Positions 25,291-34,082 of a DNA stretch of 64,000 nt are shown piece after piece; within the stretch, counting starts at the first letter, position 1, and each line of letters starts with the position of its first letter. Below the pieces are notes generated by a model, which was not told the DNA's origin, did not search any database, and saw only the letters and a program-made list of their open reading frames with translations. This DNA comes from Streptomyces yangpuensis (GTDB lineage Bacteria > Actinomycetota > Actinomycetes > Streptomycetales > Streptomycetaceae). A program made the position numbers and the translations under genes. The DNA lies in the NCBI RefSeq assembly GCF_001005295.1, contig NZ_LBMK01000003.1, positions 639,088 to 703,087 on the forward strand, read 5' to 3'.

Positions 25291-26730
25291 GTGCCATTGG
25301 TCAAGACCTGGCAGCTCACCGCGGGTGCGGCCGTCGCCGGCCTCGCCCTGTCGGTGGCAGCGGTGACCGCCGCCGGTCCGTGGGACTCCGGCCAGCGTAA
25401 GGCCGAGCGGGACAAGGCCGCCTCCTGGGGCCGTACGGGTGGCGCAGATCACGATGGCGGCGCCGCCGCCGGGCCCCTCCCGCAGGCCGCGCCCAGCGCC
25501 CCCGGAGTGCTGGGCGCCGTCGGTCCCGGCGTCCCGCGGGGTCAGGCTGCCGCCGCGCCCGCCGACGCGCTGGCCGCCAGGCTGCGGCCGCTGCTGGCCG
25601 ATCCGGCGCTCGGCACCGTCCGTACCGCCTCCGTCGTGGACACCGCCACCGGGCAGGTCCTGTACGAGTCCGGGGCGCGCGAGGCGATGACCCCCGCCTC
25701 CACCGTCAAGATCGCCACCGCGGCGGCCGTACTGGCCGCGCTCGGACCCGAGCACCGGATCAGGACCACCGTCGTGCCCGGCGCCACCCCCGGGCAGGTC
25801 GTCCTGGTCGGCGGCGGTGACCCCTCCCTCACCGCGAAGAAGAAGAGCCCCGCCGGATCCGGCGGCAGCCTCGTCGCCCTGGCCGCCGATGCCGCCCAGG
25901 CACTCAAGGCCGCCGGCACCGACACCGTGACCCTCGCCTACGACGACAGCCTCTACAGCGGCCCCGTACGGCACCCGATCGGCGTCAACCCCAACATCGC
26001 CCCCGTGACCGCCCTGGCGGCCGACGAGGGCCGCCCCGACGATTCCACCTCCGGACCGGTCGACCGCGCCGACGACCCGGCCGGGGCCGCCGCCCGAGCC
26101 TTCCGCACCCTGCTGGCGGAACGCGGCGTCAAGGTCACCGGGGAACCCGTCCGGGCCAAGGCCGCCGCCGGCGCCCAGCCGCTCGCCGTCACCCAGTCCA
26201 CCCCTGTGGCCGGGCTCGTCGAACGGATGCTGACCAATAGCGACAACGACATCGCCGAGGCCCTCGCCCGCCAGACCGCCCTCGCCTCCGGACAGCCCGC
26301 CAGCTTCGAAGGGGCCGAGAAGGCCGTCACCGCCAGGCTCGCCGGCCTCGGCCTCGACACGGCCGGCTCCCGCTTCGCCGACGGCAGCGGCCTCAGCCGC
26401 GCGGACAAGGTCAGCGCCGGCCTGCTGACCGGCCTGCTCGCCAAGGCCGCCGGCCCGGACCACCCCGAGCTGCGGCCCGTCCTCACCGGGCTGCCCGTCG
26501 CCGGGTTCACCGGGACCCTGCGCGCCCGCAACGCCGGCAGCTCCCCGGCCGCCGGCCTGGTCCGCGCCAAGACCGGCACCCTCACCGGGGTGAACTCCCT
26601 GTCCGGCACCGTCGTCGACGCCACCGGCAGGCTCCTCGCCTTCGCCTTCCTGACCGCGAACAGCCCCGGCCCCGAGGGCGCCGAGAAGGGCCTCGACAAG
26701 CTGGCCGCGGCCGTCGCGGGCGCTCCGTAG
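25291..26730 (+). CDS. dacB: D-alanyl-D-alanine carboxypeptidase/endopeptidase (PBP4, peptidase S13)
   Basis: A 479-residue secreted or anchored peptidoglycan hydrolase. N-terminal signal segment at residues 6-30 (LTAGAAVAGLALSVAAVTAA). Active-site motifs: STVK near 136, SDN near 317, KTGT near 427. It trims pentapeptides or cleaves cross-links. GTG 25291 (MPLVKTWQL) has AAAGGGG about 10 nt upstream; an ATG at 25261 would place extra polar residues before the signal. Confidence 0.9.
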   Translation: MPLVKTWQLTAGAAVAGLALSVAAVTAAGPWDSGQRKAERDKAASWGRTGGADHDGGAAAGPLPQAAPSAPGVLGAVGPGVPRGQAAAAPADALAARLRPLLADPALGTVRTASVVDTATGQVLYESGAREAMTPASTVKIATAAAVLAALGPEHRIRTTVVPGATPGQVVLVGGGDPSLTAKKKSPAGSGGSLVALAADAAQALKAAGTDTVTLAYDDSLYSGPVRHPIGVNPNIAPVTALAADEGRPDDSTSGPVDRADDPAGAAARAFRTLLAERGVKVTGEPVRAKAAAGAQPLAVTQSTPVAGLVERMLTNSDNDIAEALARQTALASGQPASFEGAEKAVTARLAGLGLDTAGSRFADGSGLSRADKVSAGLLTGLLAKAAGPDHPELRPVLTGLPVAGFTGTLRARNAGSSPAAGLVRAKTGTLTGVNSLSGTVVDATGRLLAFAFLTANSPGPEGAEKGLDKLAAAVAGAP

Positions 26731-26756
26731 GGGGTCCGCCGGACGGCTCGCCCACG

Positions 26757-26762
26757 TACGGT
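26757..26762 (+). promoter_or_regulatory. Candidate -10 (TACGGT) for a leaderless DUF2342 transcript
   Basis: TACGGT is followed by 6 nt and then the ATG at 26769. There is no ribosome binding site in between, so transcription would start at the start codon. Confidence 0.45.
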
Positions 26763-26768
26763 TGACGC

Positions 26769-27923
26769 ATGACGAGCATCAGTGGTGCGGAGATGGTCGA
26801 CTGGAACCTCGCGGTGGCGACCGCGACCCGGCTGGTACGGCCCGGCCCGGAGGTCACCCGGGGCGAGGCGCGGGCCGTCGTCGCCGAACTGCGCGGGCAC
26901 GCCAGGACCTCGGAACGGCACGTGCGCGAGTTCACCCGGATGATCCCCGAGGGGGCCGCCGTCCCCGACACGCCCGTCCTGGTCGTCGACCGGGCCGGCT
27001 GGGTCAAGGCCAACGTCGCCGGATTCCGGGAGCTGCTGATGCCGCTCCTCGGCAAGATGCAGGACCGCCGGGCGAACGCCCCCGGCGGAGCGGTCCTCGG
27101 AGCCTTCGGCGGCAAGGTCACCGGCGTCGAGCTGGGCATGCTGCTCAGCTTCCTGGCCTCCCGGGTGCTGGGCCAGTACGAGACCTTCGCACCCGCCTCC
27201 CGCGACCTGCCGGCCGCCGCGGCGGGCGGCCGGCTGCTGCTGGTCGCCCCGAACATCGTGCACGTCGAGCGCGAGCTGGAGGTGGCCCCGCACGACTTCC
27301 GGCTGTGGGTCTGCCTCCACGAGGAGACGCACCGTACCCAGTTCACGGCCGTCCCGTGGCTGCGGGCCCACCTCGAAGGCGAGATCCAGACGTTCCTCGG
27401 CGCCACCGACGTGGACCCCATGACGGTCCTGGAGCGCATCCGGGAGGCCGCCCAGTCCTTCGCCGGGGCCCGCCCCGACGCCGAGAGCGGCGACGACGAG
27501 GGCCGCTCGCTCGTCGAACTCGTGCAGACCCCCGAGCAGCGCGAGATCCTCGGCCGCCTCACGGCCGTCATGTCCCTGCTGGAGGGACACGCCGACTTCG
27601 TCATGGACGGCGTCGGCCCCCAGGTGGTGCCCTCGGTCGCCGAGATCCGGGAGAAGTTCCAGCAGCGCCGCGCCAGCGGAGCGGGCCGCCTCGACGCCGC
27701 CCTGCGCAAGCTGCTCGGCCTCGACGCCAAGCTGCGCCAGTACCGCGACGGCGAGCGCTTCGTACGGGCCATCGTCGGCCAGGTCGGCATGGACGGCTTC
27801 AACCGGGTCTGGACCTCCCCGAACACACTGCCCACCAAGGCGGAGATCGACCGGCCCGCCGACTGGGTCGCCCGCGTCCACGGCAAGGGGAGCGAGGGGG
27901 GCGGAGAGCGCCGGCAGGGGTGA
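26769..27923 (+). CDS. Zinc-dependent metalloprotease-like protein (DUF2342, 'F420 biosynthesis associated')
   Basis: A 384-residue soluble protein with a metallopeptidase-type motif HEETH in LWVCLHEETHRTQF (about residues 176-189) and a downstream HADFVMDG that could supply a further ligand. It belongs to the actinobacterial DUF2342 family, whose link to coenzyme F420 rests on phylogenetic co-occurrence. The substrate is unknown. It appears leaderless. A hairpin terminator follows, then the tilS leader. Confidence 0.82.
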   Translation: MTSISGAEMVDWNLAVATATRLVRPGPEVTRGEARAVVAELRGHARTSERHVREFTRMIPEGAAVPDTPVLVVDRAGWVKANVAGFRELLMPLLGKMQDRRANAPGGAVLGAFGGKVTGVELGMLLSFLASRVLGQYETFAPASRDLPAAAAGGRLLLVAPNIVHVERELEVAPHDFRLWVCLHEETHRTQFTAVPWLRAHLEGEIQTFLGATDVDPMTVLERIREAAQSFAGARPDAESGDDEGRSLVELVQTPEQREILGRLTAVMSLLEGHADFVMDGVGPQVVPSVAEIREKFQQRRASGAGRLDAALRKLLGLDAKLRQYRDGERFVRAIVGQVGMDGFNRVWTSPNTLPTKAEIDRPADWVARVHGKGSEGGGERRQG

Positions 27924-27935
27924 CGCCGGGAGCAC

Positions 27936-27960
27936 GGGCCCGCCGGGGAGCGGCGGGCCC
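27936..27960. terminator. Hairpin terminator after the DUF2342 gene
   Basis: A 10-bp perfect stem (GGGCCCGCCG at 27936-27945, complement 27951-27960) with a GGGAG loop, 12 bp after the stop. Confidence 0.7.
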
Positions 27961-28025
27961 GCCCCGCGCAGCCCCGCGGCTTCCCTCGCGTTCACCCGCG
28001 CCACACGTGACGGAGAGGCCTAAAC

Positions 28026-28070
28026 ATGTCTCACTGGGGGAAGCAGCATCACCCTTCCGAGGGACCGTGA
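28026..28070 (+). CDS. Possible 14-residue leader peptide upstream of tilS
   Basis: ATG TCT CAC TGG and on, encoding MSHWGKQHHPSEGP, with GGAGAGG 7 nt upstream, the ideal spacing. It lies 163 bp before tilS. It may be a regulatory leader peptide or a chance frame; I do not recognise the peptide. The composition (three His, one Trp) is unusual for such a short stretch. Confidence 0.35.
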   Translation: MSHWGKQHHPSEGP

Positions 28071-28233
28071 GCCGTATAAGGGCGTGCGATGCTCGGGGAA
28101 CGGCTCGGTTCTGTCACCATCGACGCACTCTGAGTGACATCCTCCCGTTCCGCGGGGGCAGCCGGGCAAGCACCTCCCAGCACACCACCCCGAAGCCTCC
28201 GAGGCATCCGAACTCCATCGAAGGGCACCGGAC

Positions 28234-29313
28234 ATGGGTCCCCATCCTGCGGTCGCGGCGATACGCCTGGCGGTCCGCCGCGTACTCCACGACGTCCTCA
28301 CCGAGCTCACCGACCTCCCCCGGACCCCGTCCGGAGGGATCCCCCGTGCCGACCGTCGCACCGGCGCGGGCACCCCGCCACTCGTGCTCGTCGCCTGCTC
28401 CGGCGGCGCCGACTCCATGGCACTCGCCTCGGCGCTCGCCTTCGAGGCCCCCAAACTCGGCATCCGGGCCGGCGGCATCACCGTCGACCACGGACTGCAG
28501 GACGGCTCCGACCAGCGTGCCGCCGAGGTCGTCTCCCGCATGACCGCCCTCGGCCTCGACCCGGTGGAGTCCGTCGCCGTGCGCGTCGGCCGCGACGGAG
28601 GTCCCGAGGCCGCCGCCCGCGACGCCCGCTACGGCGCCCTGGACGACGCCGCCGACCGCCTCGGCGCCGCCGCCGTACTGCTCGGCCACACCCGGGACGA
28701 TCAAGCGGAAACCGTCCTGCTGGGACTGGCCCGCGGATCCGGCATCCGCTCGCTCTCCGGCATGCCGGAGGTCTCGGGCGGCCCCGGTGGCCCCGGCCGC
28801 CCCGGCCGCAGCCACCGCTACCGCCGCCCCTTCCTCCAGGTCGACCGGCAGACCGCCCGCAAGGCGTGCATGGTCCAGTCCCTGGCCGTCTGGGACGACC
28901 CGCACAACATGGACCCCGCCTACCCCCGCTCCCGCCTGCGCCACGAGGGACTGCCCGCCCTGGAGAAGGCGCTCGGGAAGGGCGTCGTGGAGGCCCTTGC
29001 CCGCACCGCCCAGCTCTCCCGCGACGACGCCGACGCCCTGGACGCCTGGGCCGCCGAGGCGGAGGGCGGCGTACGCGACGAGGACGGGCGCCTGGAGTGC
29101 GCCAAGCTGTACGCCCTGCCCCCGGCCGTCCGCCGCCGTGTGCTGCGCAGGGCCGTCGTCGCGGCGGGCTCGCCCGCGGGCTCCCTCTTCGCCCGCCACA
29201 TCGAGGAAGTCGACCGCCTCATCACCGGATGGCGCGGCCAGGGCGCCATCAACCTGCCCGGCCGGGTGGAGGCCCAGCGGCAGGGTGGCAGACTTGTCAT
29301 CCGGCAGGGCTGA
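28234..29313 (+). CDS. tilS: tRNA(Ile)-lysidine synthetase TilS
   Basis: A 359-residue PP-loop ATPase that converts C34 of the CAU-anticodon isoleucine tRNA to lysidine. The ATP-binding SGGADS is near residues 56-61, TVDHGLQDGS near 80-90, and GHTRDDQAETVL near 150-161. A Gly/Pro/Arg-rich insertion (GGPGGPGRPGRS) is seen near 185. The ATG at 28234 follows AAGGGCACCGGAC. hpt follows 65 bp downstream, the usual tilS-hpt-ftsH order. Confidence 0.95.
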   Translation: MGPHPAVAAIRLAVRRVLHDVLTELTDLPRTPSGGIPRADRRTGAGTPPLVLVACSGGADSMALASALAFEAPKLGIRAGGITVDHGLQDGSDQRAAEVVSRMTALGLDPVESVAVRVGRDGGPEAAARDARYGALDDAADRLGAAAVLLGHTRDDQAETVLLGLARGSGIRSLSGMPEVSGGPGGPGRPGRSHRYRRPFLQVDRQTARKACMVQSLAVWDDPHNMDPAYPRSRLRHEGLPALEKALGKGVVEALARTAQLSRDDADALDAWAAEAEGGVRDEDGRLECAKLYALPPAVRRRVLRRAVVAAGSPAGSLFARHIEEVDRLITGWRGQGAINLPGRVEAQRQGGRLVIRQG

Positions 29314-29378
29314 TTGGTGCTGAAACACGGCTGAGTCCTCCGGGGGACACCTCGGAGCCCCGGCCGACAACGAAAGTG

Positions 29379-29939
29379 ATGCGGGTGGACGAGAAGGACA
29401 TGGGCAACGACCTCCAGTCGGTGCTCATCACCAAGGAAGAGATCGACGCGAAGCTGGCCGAGCTGGCCGCGAAGATCGACGCGGAGTACGCGGGCAAGGA
29501 CCTGCTCATCGTCGGCGTCCTCAAGGGCGCCGTCATGGTGATGGCGGACCTGGCGCGCGCCTTGTCCACCCCGCTCACCATGGACTGGATGGCGGTGTCC
29601 TCGTACGGCGCCGGGACCCAGTCCTCCGGTGTGGTGCGGATCCTCAAGGACCTGGACACCGACATCAAGGACAAGCACGTCCTGATCGTCGAGGACATCA
29701 TCGACTCCGGTCTGACGCTGTCCTGGCTGCTGTCGAACCTGGGCTCCCGCCAGCCGGCCTCCCTGGAGGTCGTCACGCTGCTGCGCAAGCCCGAGGCCGC
29801 GAAGGTCGCGATCGACGTGAAGTGGGTCGGCTTCGACATCCCCAACGAGTTCGTCGTGGGCTACGGCCTCGACTACGCGGAGAAGTACCGCAACCTGCCG
29901 TTCGTCGGCACGCTCGCCCCGCACGTCTACGGCGGCTGA
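29379..29939 (+). CDS. hpt: Hypoxanthine(-guanine) phosphoribosyltransferase
   Basis: A 186-residue purine salvage enzyme. The PRPP-binding loop is VLIVEDIIDSGLTL (near 108-121) and the catalytic loop SSYGAGT lies at about 72-78. ATG 29379 (MRVDEKDMG) is chosen for agreement with the family, though its ribosome binding site is weak (CGAAAG). Internal GTG 29385 and ATG 29400 are alternatives. It lies between tilS and ftsH as in most actinobacteria. Confidence 0.93.
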   Translation: MRVDEKDMGNDLQSVLITKEEIDAKLAELAAKIDAEYAGKDLLIVGVLKGAVMVMADLARALSTPLTMDWMAVSSYGAGTQSSGVVRILKDLDTDIKDKHVLIVEDIIDSGLTLSWLLSNLGSRQPASLEVVTLLRKPEAAKVAIDVKWVGFDIPNEFVVGYGLDYAEKYRNLPFVGTLAPHVYGG

Positions 29940-30110
29940 CCCCGTCCCGCCCCCGGGAATCCACGGCGCCGCCGGGGAACCTGGGGGCGATTCCCGCCGT
30001 TGGAGCAGGGGAAGGCGGGTCTGTCAGCCGTCCCACGGGCCGCGGGTGACAATTCAGGGGTACATTCCGAAGAACAGTCTTTACTCACACAGCAGCATTT
30101 ACCTACGGGC

Positions 30111-30138
30111 AGGAGGGACGGGGTGCCCGGCACCCCGT
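30111..30138 (+). promoter_or_regulatory. ftsH translation-initiation element: SD plus 21-nt perfect hairpin
   Basis: AGGAGGG (30111-30117) is followed at once by the palindrome ACGGGGTGCC-c-GGCACCCCGT (30118-30138), and the ftsH ATG is at 30143. The linear gap from SD to ATG is 25 nt, far too long, but folding out the hairpin leaves 4 nt. The stem could bring SD and start together, or hide them. Confidence 0.6.
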
Positions 30139-30142
30139 ATGG

Positions 30143-32167
30143 ATGGACGTGAAGCGATACTTCCGTGGGCCGGTCATGTGGATCGTGCTGGCCGTCCTCG
30201 CCGTGGTCGTGTTGATGAATGTCGTCGGCTCCGGCGGCGGCTACAAGTCGGTGGACACCAGCGAGGTCATCAAGGCGATCAACACTGGCCAGGTGGAGAC
30301 AGCCAAGCTGACCACCGGCGACAGCCAGATGATCAAGATTGAGCTCAAGCAAGGCGAGAAGCTCGGCAAGCACGACGGCACCAAGTTCCAGGCCAACTAC
30401 ATCGGGGATCAGGGCGTCCAGCTCGCCCAGAGCCTCCAGACCAAGTACGACGCCGGTCAGATCCCGGACGGGTACTCCGTCACCCCGGACAAGACCAGCC
30501 CGTTCCTCAGCGTGCTGCTCTCGCTCCTGCCCTTCGTCCTCATCGTCGTGGTCTTCCTGTTCCTGATGAACCAGATGCAGGGCGGCGGCTCCCGGGTCAT
30601 GAACTTCGGGAAGTCCAAGGCCAAGCTCATCACCAAGGACACCCCGAAGACGACGTTCGCCGACGTCGCGGGCTCGGACGAGGCCGTCGAGGAGCTCCAC
30701 GAGATCAAGGAGTTCCTCCAGGAGCCGGCGAAGTTCCAGGCGGTCGGCGCCAAGATCCCCAAGGGCGTGCTGCTCTACGGCCCGCCCGGCACCGGAAAGA
30801 CCCTGCTCGCGCGCGCCGTCGCGGGCGAGGCCGGTGTTCCCTTCTACTCGATCTCCGGTTCCGACTTCGTCGAGATGTTCGTCGGTGTCGGTGCCTCGCG
30901 TGTCCGCGACCTGTTCGAGCAGGCCAAGGCCAACGCCCCGGCGATCGTCTTCGTCGACGAGATCGACGCCGTCGGCCGGCACCGCGGTGCGGGCCTCGGC
31001 GGCGGCCACGACGAGCGCGAGCAGACCCTGAACCAGCTGCTCGTCGAGATGGACGGCTTCGACGTGAAGGGCGGCGTCATCCTGATCGCCGCCACGAACC
31101 GCCCCGACATCCTCGACCCGGCGCTGCTGCGCCCGGGCCGCTTCGACCGGCAGATCGCGGTCGACCGTCCCGACATGCAGGGCCGTCTGGAGATCCTCAA
31201 GGTCCACCAGAAGGGCAAGCCGGTCGCCCCGGACGTCGACCTCTCGGCCGTCGCCCGCCGCACCCCCGGCTTCACCGGTGCCGATCTCTCCAACGTCCTC
31301 AACGAGGCCGCGCTCCTCACGGCCCGCTCGGACAGGAAGCTGATCGACAACCACATGCTGGACGAGGCGATCGACCGCGTCGTGGCGGGCCCGCAGAAGC
31401 GGACCCGGATCATGTCGGACCGCGAGAAGAAGATCACCGCGTACCACGAGGGCGGTCACGCCCTGGTCGCGGCGGCCTCGCCGAACTCCGACCCGGTCCA
31501 CAAGATCACGATCCTGTCCCGCGGCCGGGCCCTGGGCTACACCATGGTCCTGCCCGACGAGGACAAGTACTCGACCACGCGCAACGAGATGCTCGACCAG
31601 CTGGCGTACATGCTGGGCGGGCGCGCGGCCGAGGAGCTGGTCTTCCACGACCCGACCACGGGCGCGGCGAACGACATCGAGAAGGCCACCGCCACGGCGC
31701 GGGCCATGGTCACGCAGTACGGCATGACCGAGCGTCTCGGTGCGATCAAGTTCGGCGGCGACAACACCGAGCCGTTCCTGGGCCGCGAGATGTCGCACCC
31801 GCGGGACTACTCGGAAGAGGTCGCGGCGCTGGTCGACGAAGAGGTCAAGAAGCTCATCGAGACCGCGCACAACGAGGCCTGGGAGATCCTCGTCGAGAAC
31901 CGTGACGTCCTCGACAACCTGGTCCTCGCACTGCTGGAGAAGGAGACGCTCGGCAAGGAGGAGATCGCCGAGATCTTCTCGACCATCGTCAAGCGCCCGG
32001 CCCGCCCCGCGTGGACCGGCTCCTCCCGCCGCACCCCCTCCACCCGTCCGCCGGTGCTCTCCCCCAAGGAGCTGCAGCTGACGAACGCGGCGAACGGCAC
32101 GTCCGCCGTCGCGCCGGTCTCCACGGAGAAGGGCATCGAGGTGGCTCCGGAGGACCGCCCGGAGTAA
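30143..32167 (+). CDS. ftsH: ATP-dependent zinc metalloprotease FtsH
   Basis: A 674-residue membrane AAA+ protease that degrades misfolded membrane proteins and short-lived regulators. Two membrane helices (about 12-29 and 123-145) flank the periplasmic part. The AAA domain has GPPGTGKT near 213 and FVDEID near 273, and the second region of homology contains TNRPD. The peptidase site is HEGGH near 435. ATG 30143 is the first in-frame start; the next upstream ATG (30139) is out of frame. The initiation region contains an unusual hairpin. Confidence 0.97.
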   Translation: MDVKRYFRGPVMWIVLAVLAVVVLMNVVGSGGGYKSVDTSEVIKAINTGQVETAKLTTGDSQMIKIELKQGEKLGKHDGTKFQANYIGDQGVQLAQSLQTKYDAGQIPDGYSVTPDKTSPFLSVLLSLLPFVLIVVVFLFLMNQMQGGGSRVMNFGKSKAKLITKDTPKTTFADVAGSDEAVEELHEIKEFLQEPAKFQAVGAKIPKGVLLYGPPGTGKTLLARAVAGEAGVPFYSISGSDFVEMFVGVGASRVRDLFEQAKANAPAIVFVDEIDAVGRHRGAGLGGGHDEREQTLNQLLVEMDGFDVKGGVILIAATNRPDILDPALLRPGRFDRQIAVDRPDMQGRLEILKVHQKGKPVAPDVDLSAVARRTPGFTGADLSNVLNEAALLTARSDRKLIDNHMLDEAIDRVVAGPQKRTRIMSDREKKITAYHEGGHALVAAASPNSDPVHKITILSRGRALGYTMVLPDEDKYSTTRNEMLDQLAYMLGGRAAEELVFHDPTTGAANDIEKATATARAMVTQYGMTERLGAIKFGGDNTEPFLGREMSHPRDYSEEVAALVDEEVKKLIETAHNEAWEILVENRDVLDNLVLALLEKETLGKEEIAEIFSTIVKRPARPAWTGSSRRTPSTRPPVLSPKELQLTNAANGTSAVAPVSTEKGIEVAPEDRPE

Positions 32168-32196
32168 CGGTCGGGCTCGACCCACCCGGAATGGAA

Positions 32197-32232
32197 GCCG
32201 CGCCCCCCAGGTTCTAGCCTGGGGGGCGCGGC
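32197..32232. terminator. Hairpin terminator after ftsH
   Basis: A 15-bp perfect stem (GCCGCGCCCCCCAGG, 32197-32211; complement 32218-32232) with a TTCTAG loop, 29 bp after the ftsH stop. Confidence 0.85.
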
Positions 32233-32273
32233 ACATTTGTACGACCGCGTGTGCGGACAGGAACGAGGATGAG

Positions 32274-32882
32274 ATGACCGACCCAGTGACCCTGACAGGT
32301 GACGAGGGCAGGATCGGCGAGTTCGACGAGAAGCGCGCGGAGGCGGCGATCCGTGAACTCCTGATCGCGGTCGGCGAGGACCCGGACCGAGAGGGCCTCC
32401 TGGAGACACCGGCCCGCGTGGCGCGTGCGTACCGCGAGATATTCGCCGGTCTGTACCAGAAGCCCGAAGAGGTGCTGACGACGACGTTCGACCTGGGCCA
32501 CGACGAGATGGTCCTCGTGAAGGACATCGAAGTCATGAGTTCATGTGAACATCACCTTGTCCCCTTCCACGGCGTCGCCCACGTCGGCTACATCCCGTCC
32601 ACCGACGGGAAGATCACCGGCCTGTCGAAGCTGGCCCGCCTGGTGGACGTGTTCGCCCGCCGCCCGCAGGTGCAGGAGCGCCTGACGACGCAGATCGCGG
32701 ACTCCCTGATGGAGATCCTGGACCCGCGCGGGGTCATCGTGGTCATCGAGTGCGAGCACATGTGCATGACCATGCGCGGGGTCCGCAAGCCCGGCGCGAA
32801 GACCATCACCTCGGCGGTCCGCGGTCAGCTCCGCGACCCCGCGACCCGCAACGAGGCGATGAGCCTGATCATGGCCCGCTGA
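32274..32882 (+). CDS. folE: GTP cyclohydrolase I
   Basis: A 202-residue enzyme that opens GTP to dihydroneopterin triphosphate, the first step of folate synthesis. The zinc and active-site residues are visible in SSCEHHLVPFHG (near 89-100) and in the second cysteine motif ECEHMCMTMRG (near 159-169). The ATG at 32274 has GAGGATGAG upstream. It converges on the folB/folK/folP cluster, so the pathway genes are together but on opposite strands. Confidence 0.96.
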   Translation: MTDPVTLTGDEGRIGEFDEKRAEAAIRELLIAVGEDPDREGLLETPARVARAYREIFAGLYQKPEEVLTTTFDLGHDEMVLVKDIEVMSSCEHHLVPFHGVAHVGYIPSTDGKITGLSKLARLVDVFARRPQVQERLTTQIADSLMEILDPRGVIVVIECEHMCMTMRGVRKPGAKTITSAVRGQLRDPATRNEAMSLIMAR

Positions 32883-32891
32883 CCCGATGCG

Positions 32892-32930
32892 CCGGCCCGG
32901 CCCCGGGGCGCGGCCGGCCCGGCCCCGGGG
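32892..32930. repeat. 17-bp direct repeat in the convergent folE/DUF3180 gap
   Basis: CCGGCCCGGCCCCGGGG occurs at 32892-32908 and 32914-32930, separated by 5 bp. Each copy is self-complementary in part, so the pair can act as a terminator for both directions. Confidence 0.7.
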
Positions 32931-32935
32931 CCGGG

Positions 32936-33424
32936 TCAGGCGCGGGCCGGGGATTCCGGGGTGGGGTCCTCGTCCTCGGGGAGCTTCAGGACGCGCTCCA
33001 GGAAGAGGGCGGCCGCGATGACCGCGATGCCCGCGAGGACCGAGAAGGCGGCGTACCAGGCCTGGTCGCGGCGGGCGGGGACGTCCAGGGAGTCGGTCAG
33101 CAGGAAGACACCCACACCGCCGTACATGCCCGCCACCAGCGCGGCCACCAGGGCGCTGGCCTGCCCGAAGACCACCGCGCGGGCCGCCATCAGCGGCTCC
33201 ACGCCCTTCGCGCCCGGGCGGCGCTCCCGCTGGGCCTTGAGCCGGGCCTTCAGGGACAGCGCCGTGGCCAGCAGCACCACGGCGATCACCCCCAGGACGA
33301 TCGGCGCGGCCAGCGGAACGCCCGGCAGGGTGCCGTAGGCGTTCCACAGCCGGGCGCCGGCCCAGGACAGGACCCCGGCGACCACGAAGATGCCCGCCAG
33401 GATCCCCGGCCTCAGTTGCTTCAC
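32936..33424 (-). CDS. DUF3180 membrane protein
   Basis: A 162-residue protein with four predicted membrane helices (near 8-25, 38-58, 80-105, 118-140) and an acidic C-terminal tail. DUF3180 proteins follow folK in actinobacteria; the function is unknown. GTG 33424 (MKQLRPG) is chosen because GGGGAACGGG is well spaced upstream; GTG 33439 is the alternative. It starts 49 bp after the folK stop and is probably co-transcribed. Confidence 0.85.
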   Translation of the reverse strand: MKQLRPGILAGIFVVAGVLSWAGARLWNAYGTLPGVPLAAPIVLGVIAVVLLATALSLKARLKAQRERRPGAKGVEPLMAARAVVFGQASALVAALVAGMYGGVGVFLLTDSLDVPARRDQAWYAAFSVLAGIAVIAAALFLERVLKLPEDEDPTPESPARA

Positions 33425-33473
33425 TTGCCCGTTCCCCACTTTCAGCGAGTAGCCGTGAACAGGCTACTAACGA

Positions 33474-34082
33474 CTACTCGGGGAGGCGGAGTTCCAGATC
33501 GGGGCGCGGCGTGACACCGCTCAGGCCGATTCCGGCCAGGAGGCCGGCGACCGGGCCGTGGCCCGGGATCCGTGCCTCCGGGTCGATGTCGTGCCAGGGG
33601 GCCAGGACGAAGGCGCGCTGGTGGGCACGCGGGTGCGGGAGGGTGAGGACCGGATCGTCCGAGACGCGGTCGGCGTACGCGACGATGTCGACGTCGATCG
33701 TGCGCGGGCCCCAGCGCTCCTCGCGGACGCGGTCGAACGCCTCCTCGATGGCGTGTCCGCGCTCCAGCAGCGAGGACGGCGGCAGGGTGGTCTTCACCGC
33801 GATGACCGCGTTGAGGTACGAGGGCTGCGAGCCGGGCTCGACGCCCCACGGCTCGGTCTCGTAGACGGGGGAGACGGCCTTGACTCGCAGGCCGGGGGTG
33901 TCGCCGAGGGCGTCGATGGCGCCCTGGAGGGTCTCCAGGCGGTTGCCGAGGTTCGCGCCGAGCGCGATGACGGCCCATTTCGGGTTGGACAGGGTCACGT
34001 CCGCCGCGTCGACCGTCTCGACGACGGCGGCGGGTACCGGCTGGACGGTGGGGTCGCTCTGAGCGTTCAGTCCGTTGTTCAT
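33474..34082 (-). CDS. folK: 2-amino-4-hydroxy-6-hydroxymethyldihydropteridine pyrophosphokinase
   Basis: A 202-residue enzyme that transfers pyrophosphate from ATP to the pterin alcohol. The motifs ALGANLGNR, YETEPWG and RWGPRTIDVDIVAY (Mg/ATP site) are intact. An N-terminal extension of about 32 residues precedes the core. The ATG overlaps the folB stop by 4 nt (ATGA), showing translational coupling. Confidence 0.94.
   Translation of the reverse strand: MNNGLNAQSDPTVQPVPAAVVETVDAADVTLSNPKWAVIALGANLGNRLETLQGAIDALGDTPGLRVKAVSPVYETEPWGVEPGSQPSYLNAVIAVKTTLPPSSLLERGHAIEEAFDRVREERWGPRTIDVDIVAYADRVSDDPVLTLPHPRAHQRAFVLAPWHDIDPEARIPGHGPVAGLLAGIGLSGVTPRPDLELRLPE

Larger units (their letters stand above)
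27924..28233 (+). other. Intergenic region upstream of tilS
   Basis: A 310-bp gap. It contains the terminator at 27936-27960, a 14-codon open frame with a strong ribosome binding site at 28026-28070, and the presumed tilS promoter. A GTG overlapping the small frame's stop (GTGA, 28067) opens a longer frame that runs into tilS in another phase; I see no protein-like character in it. Confidence 0.45.

Noticed and set aside
30139..30342. Alternative plus-strand frame starting at ATG 30139 in front of ftsH
   Set aside because: It runs out of frame into ftsH, ends early and has no protein character; ATG 30143 gives the conserved FtsH N-terminus.
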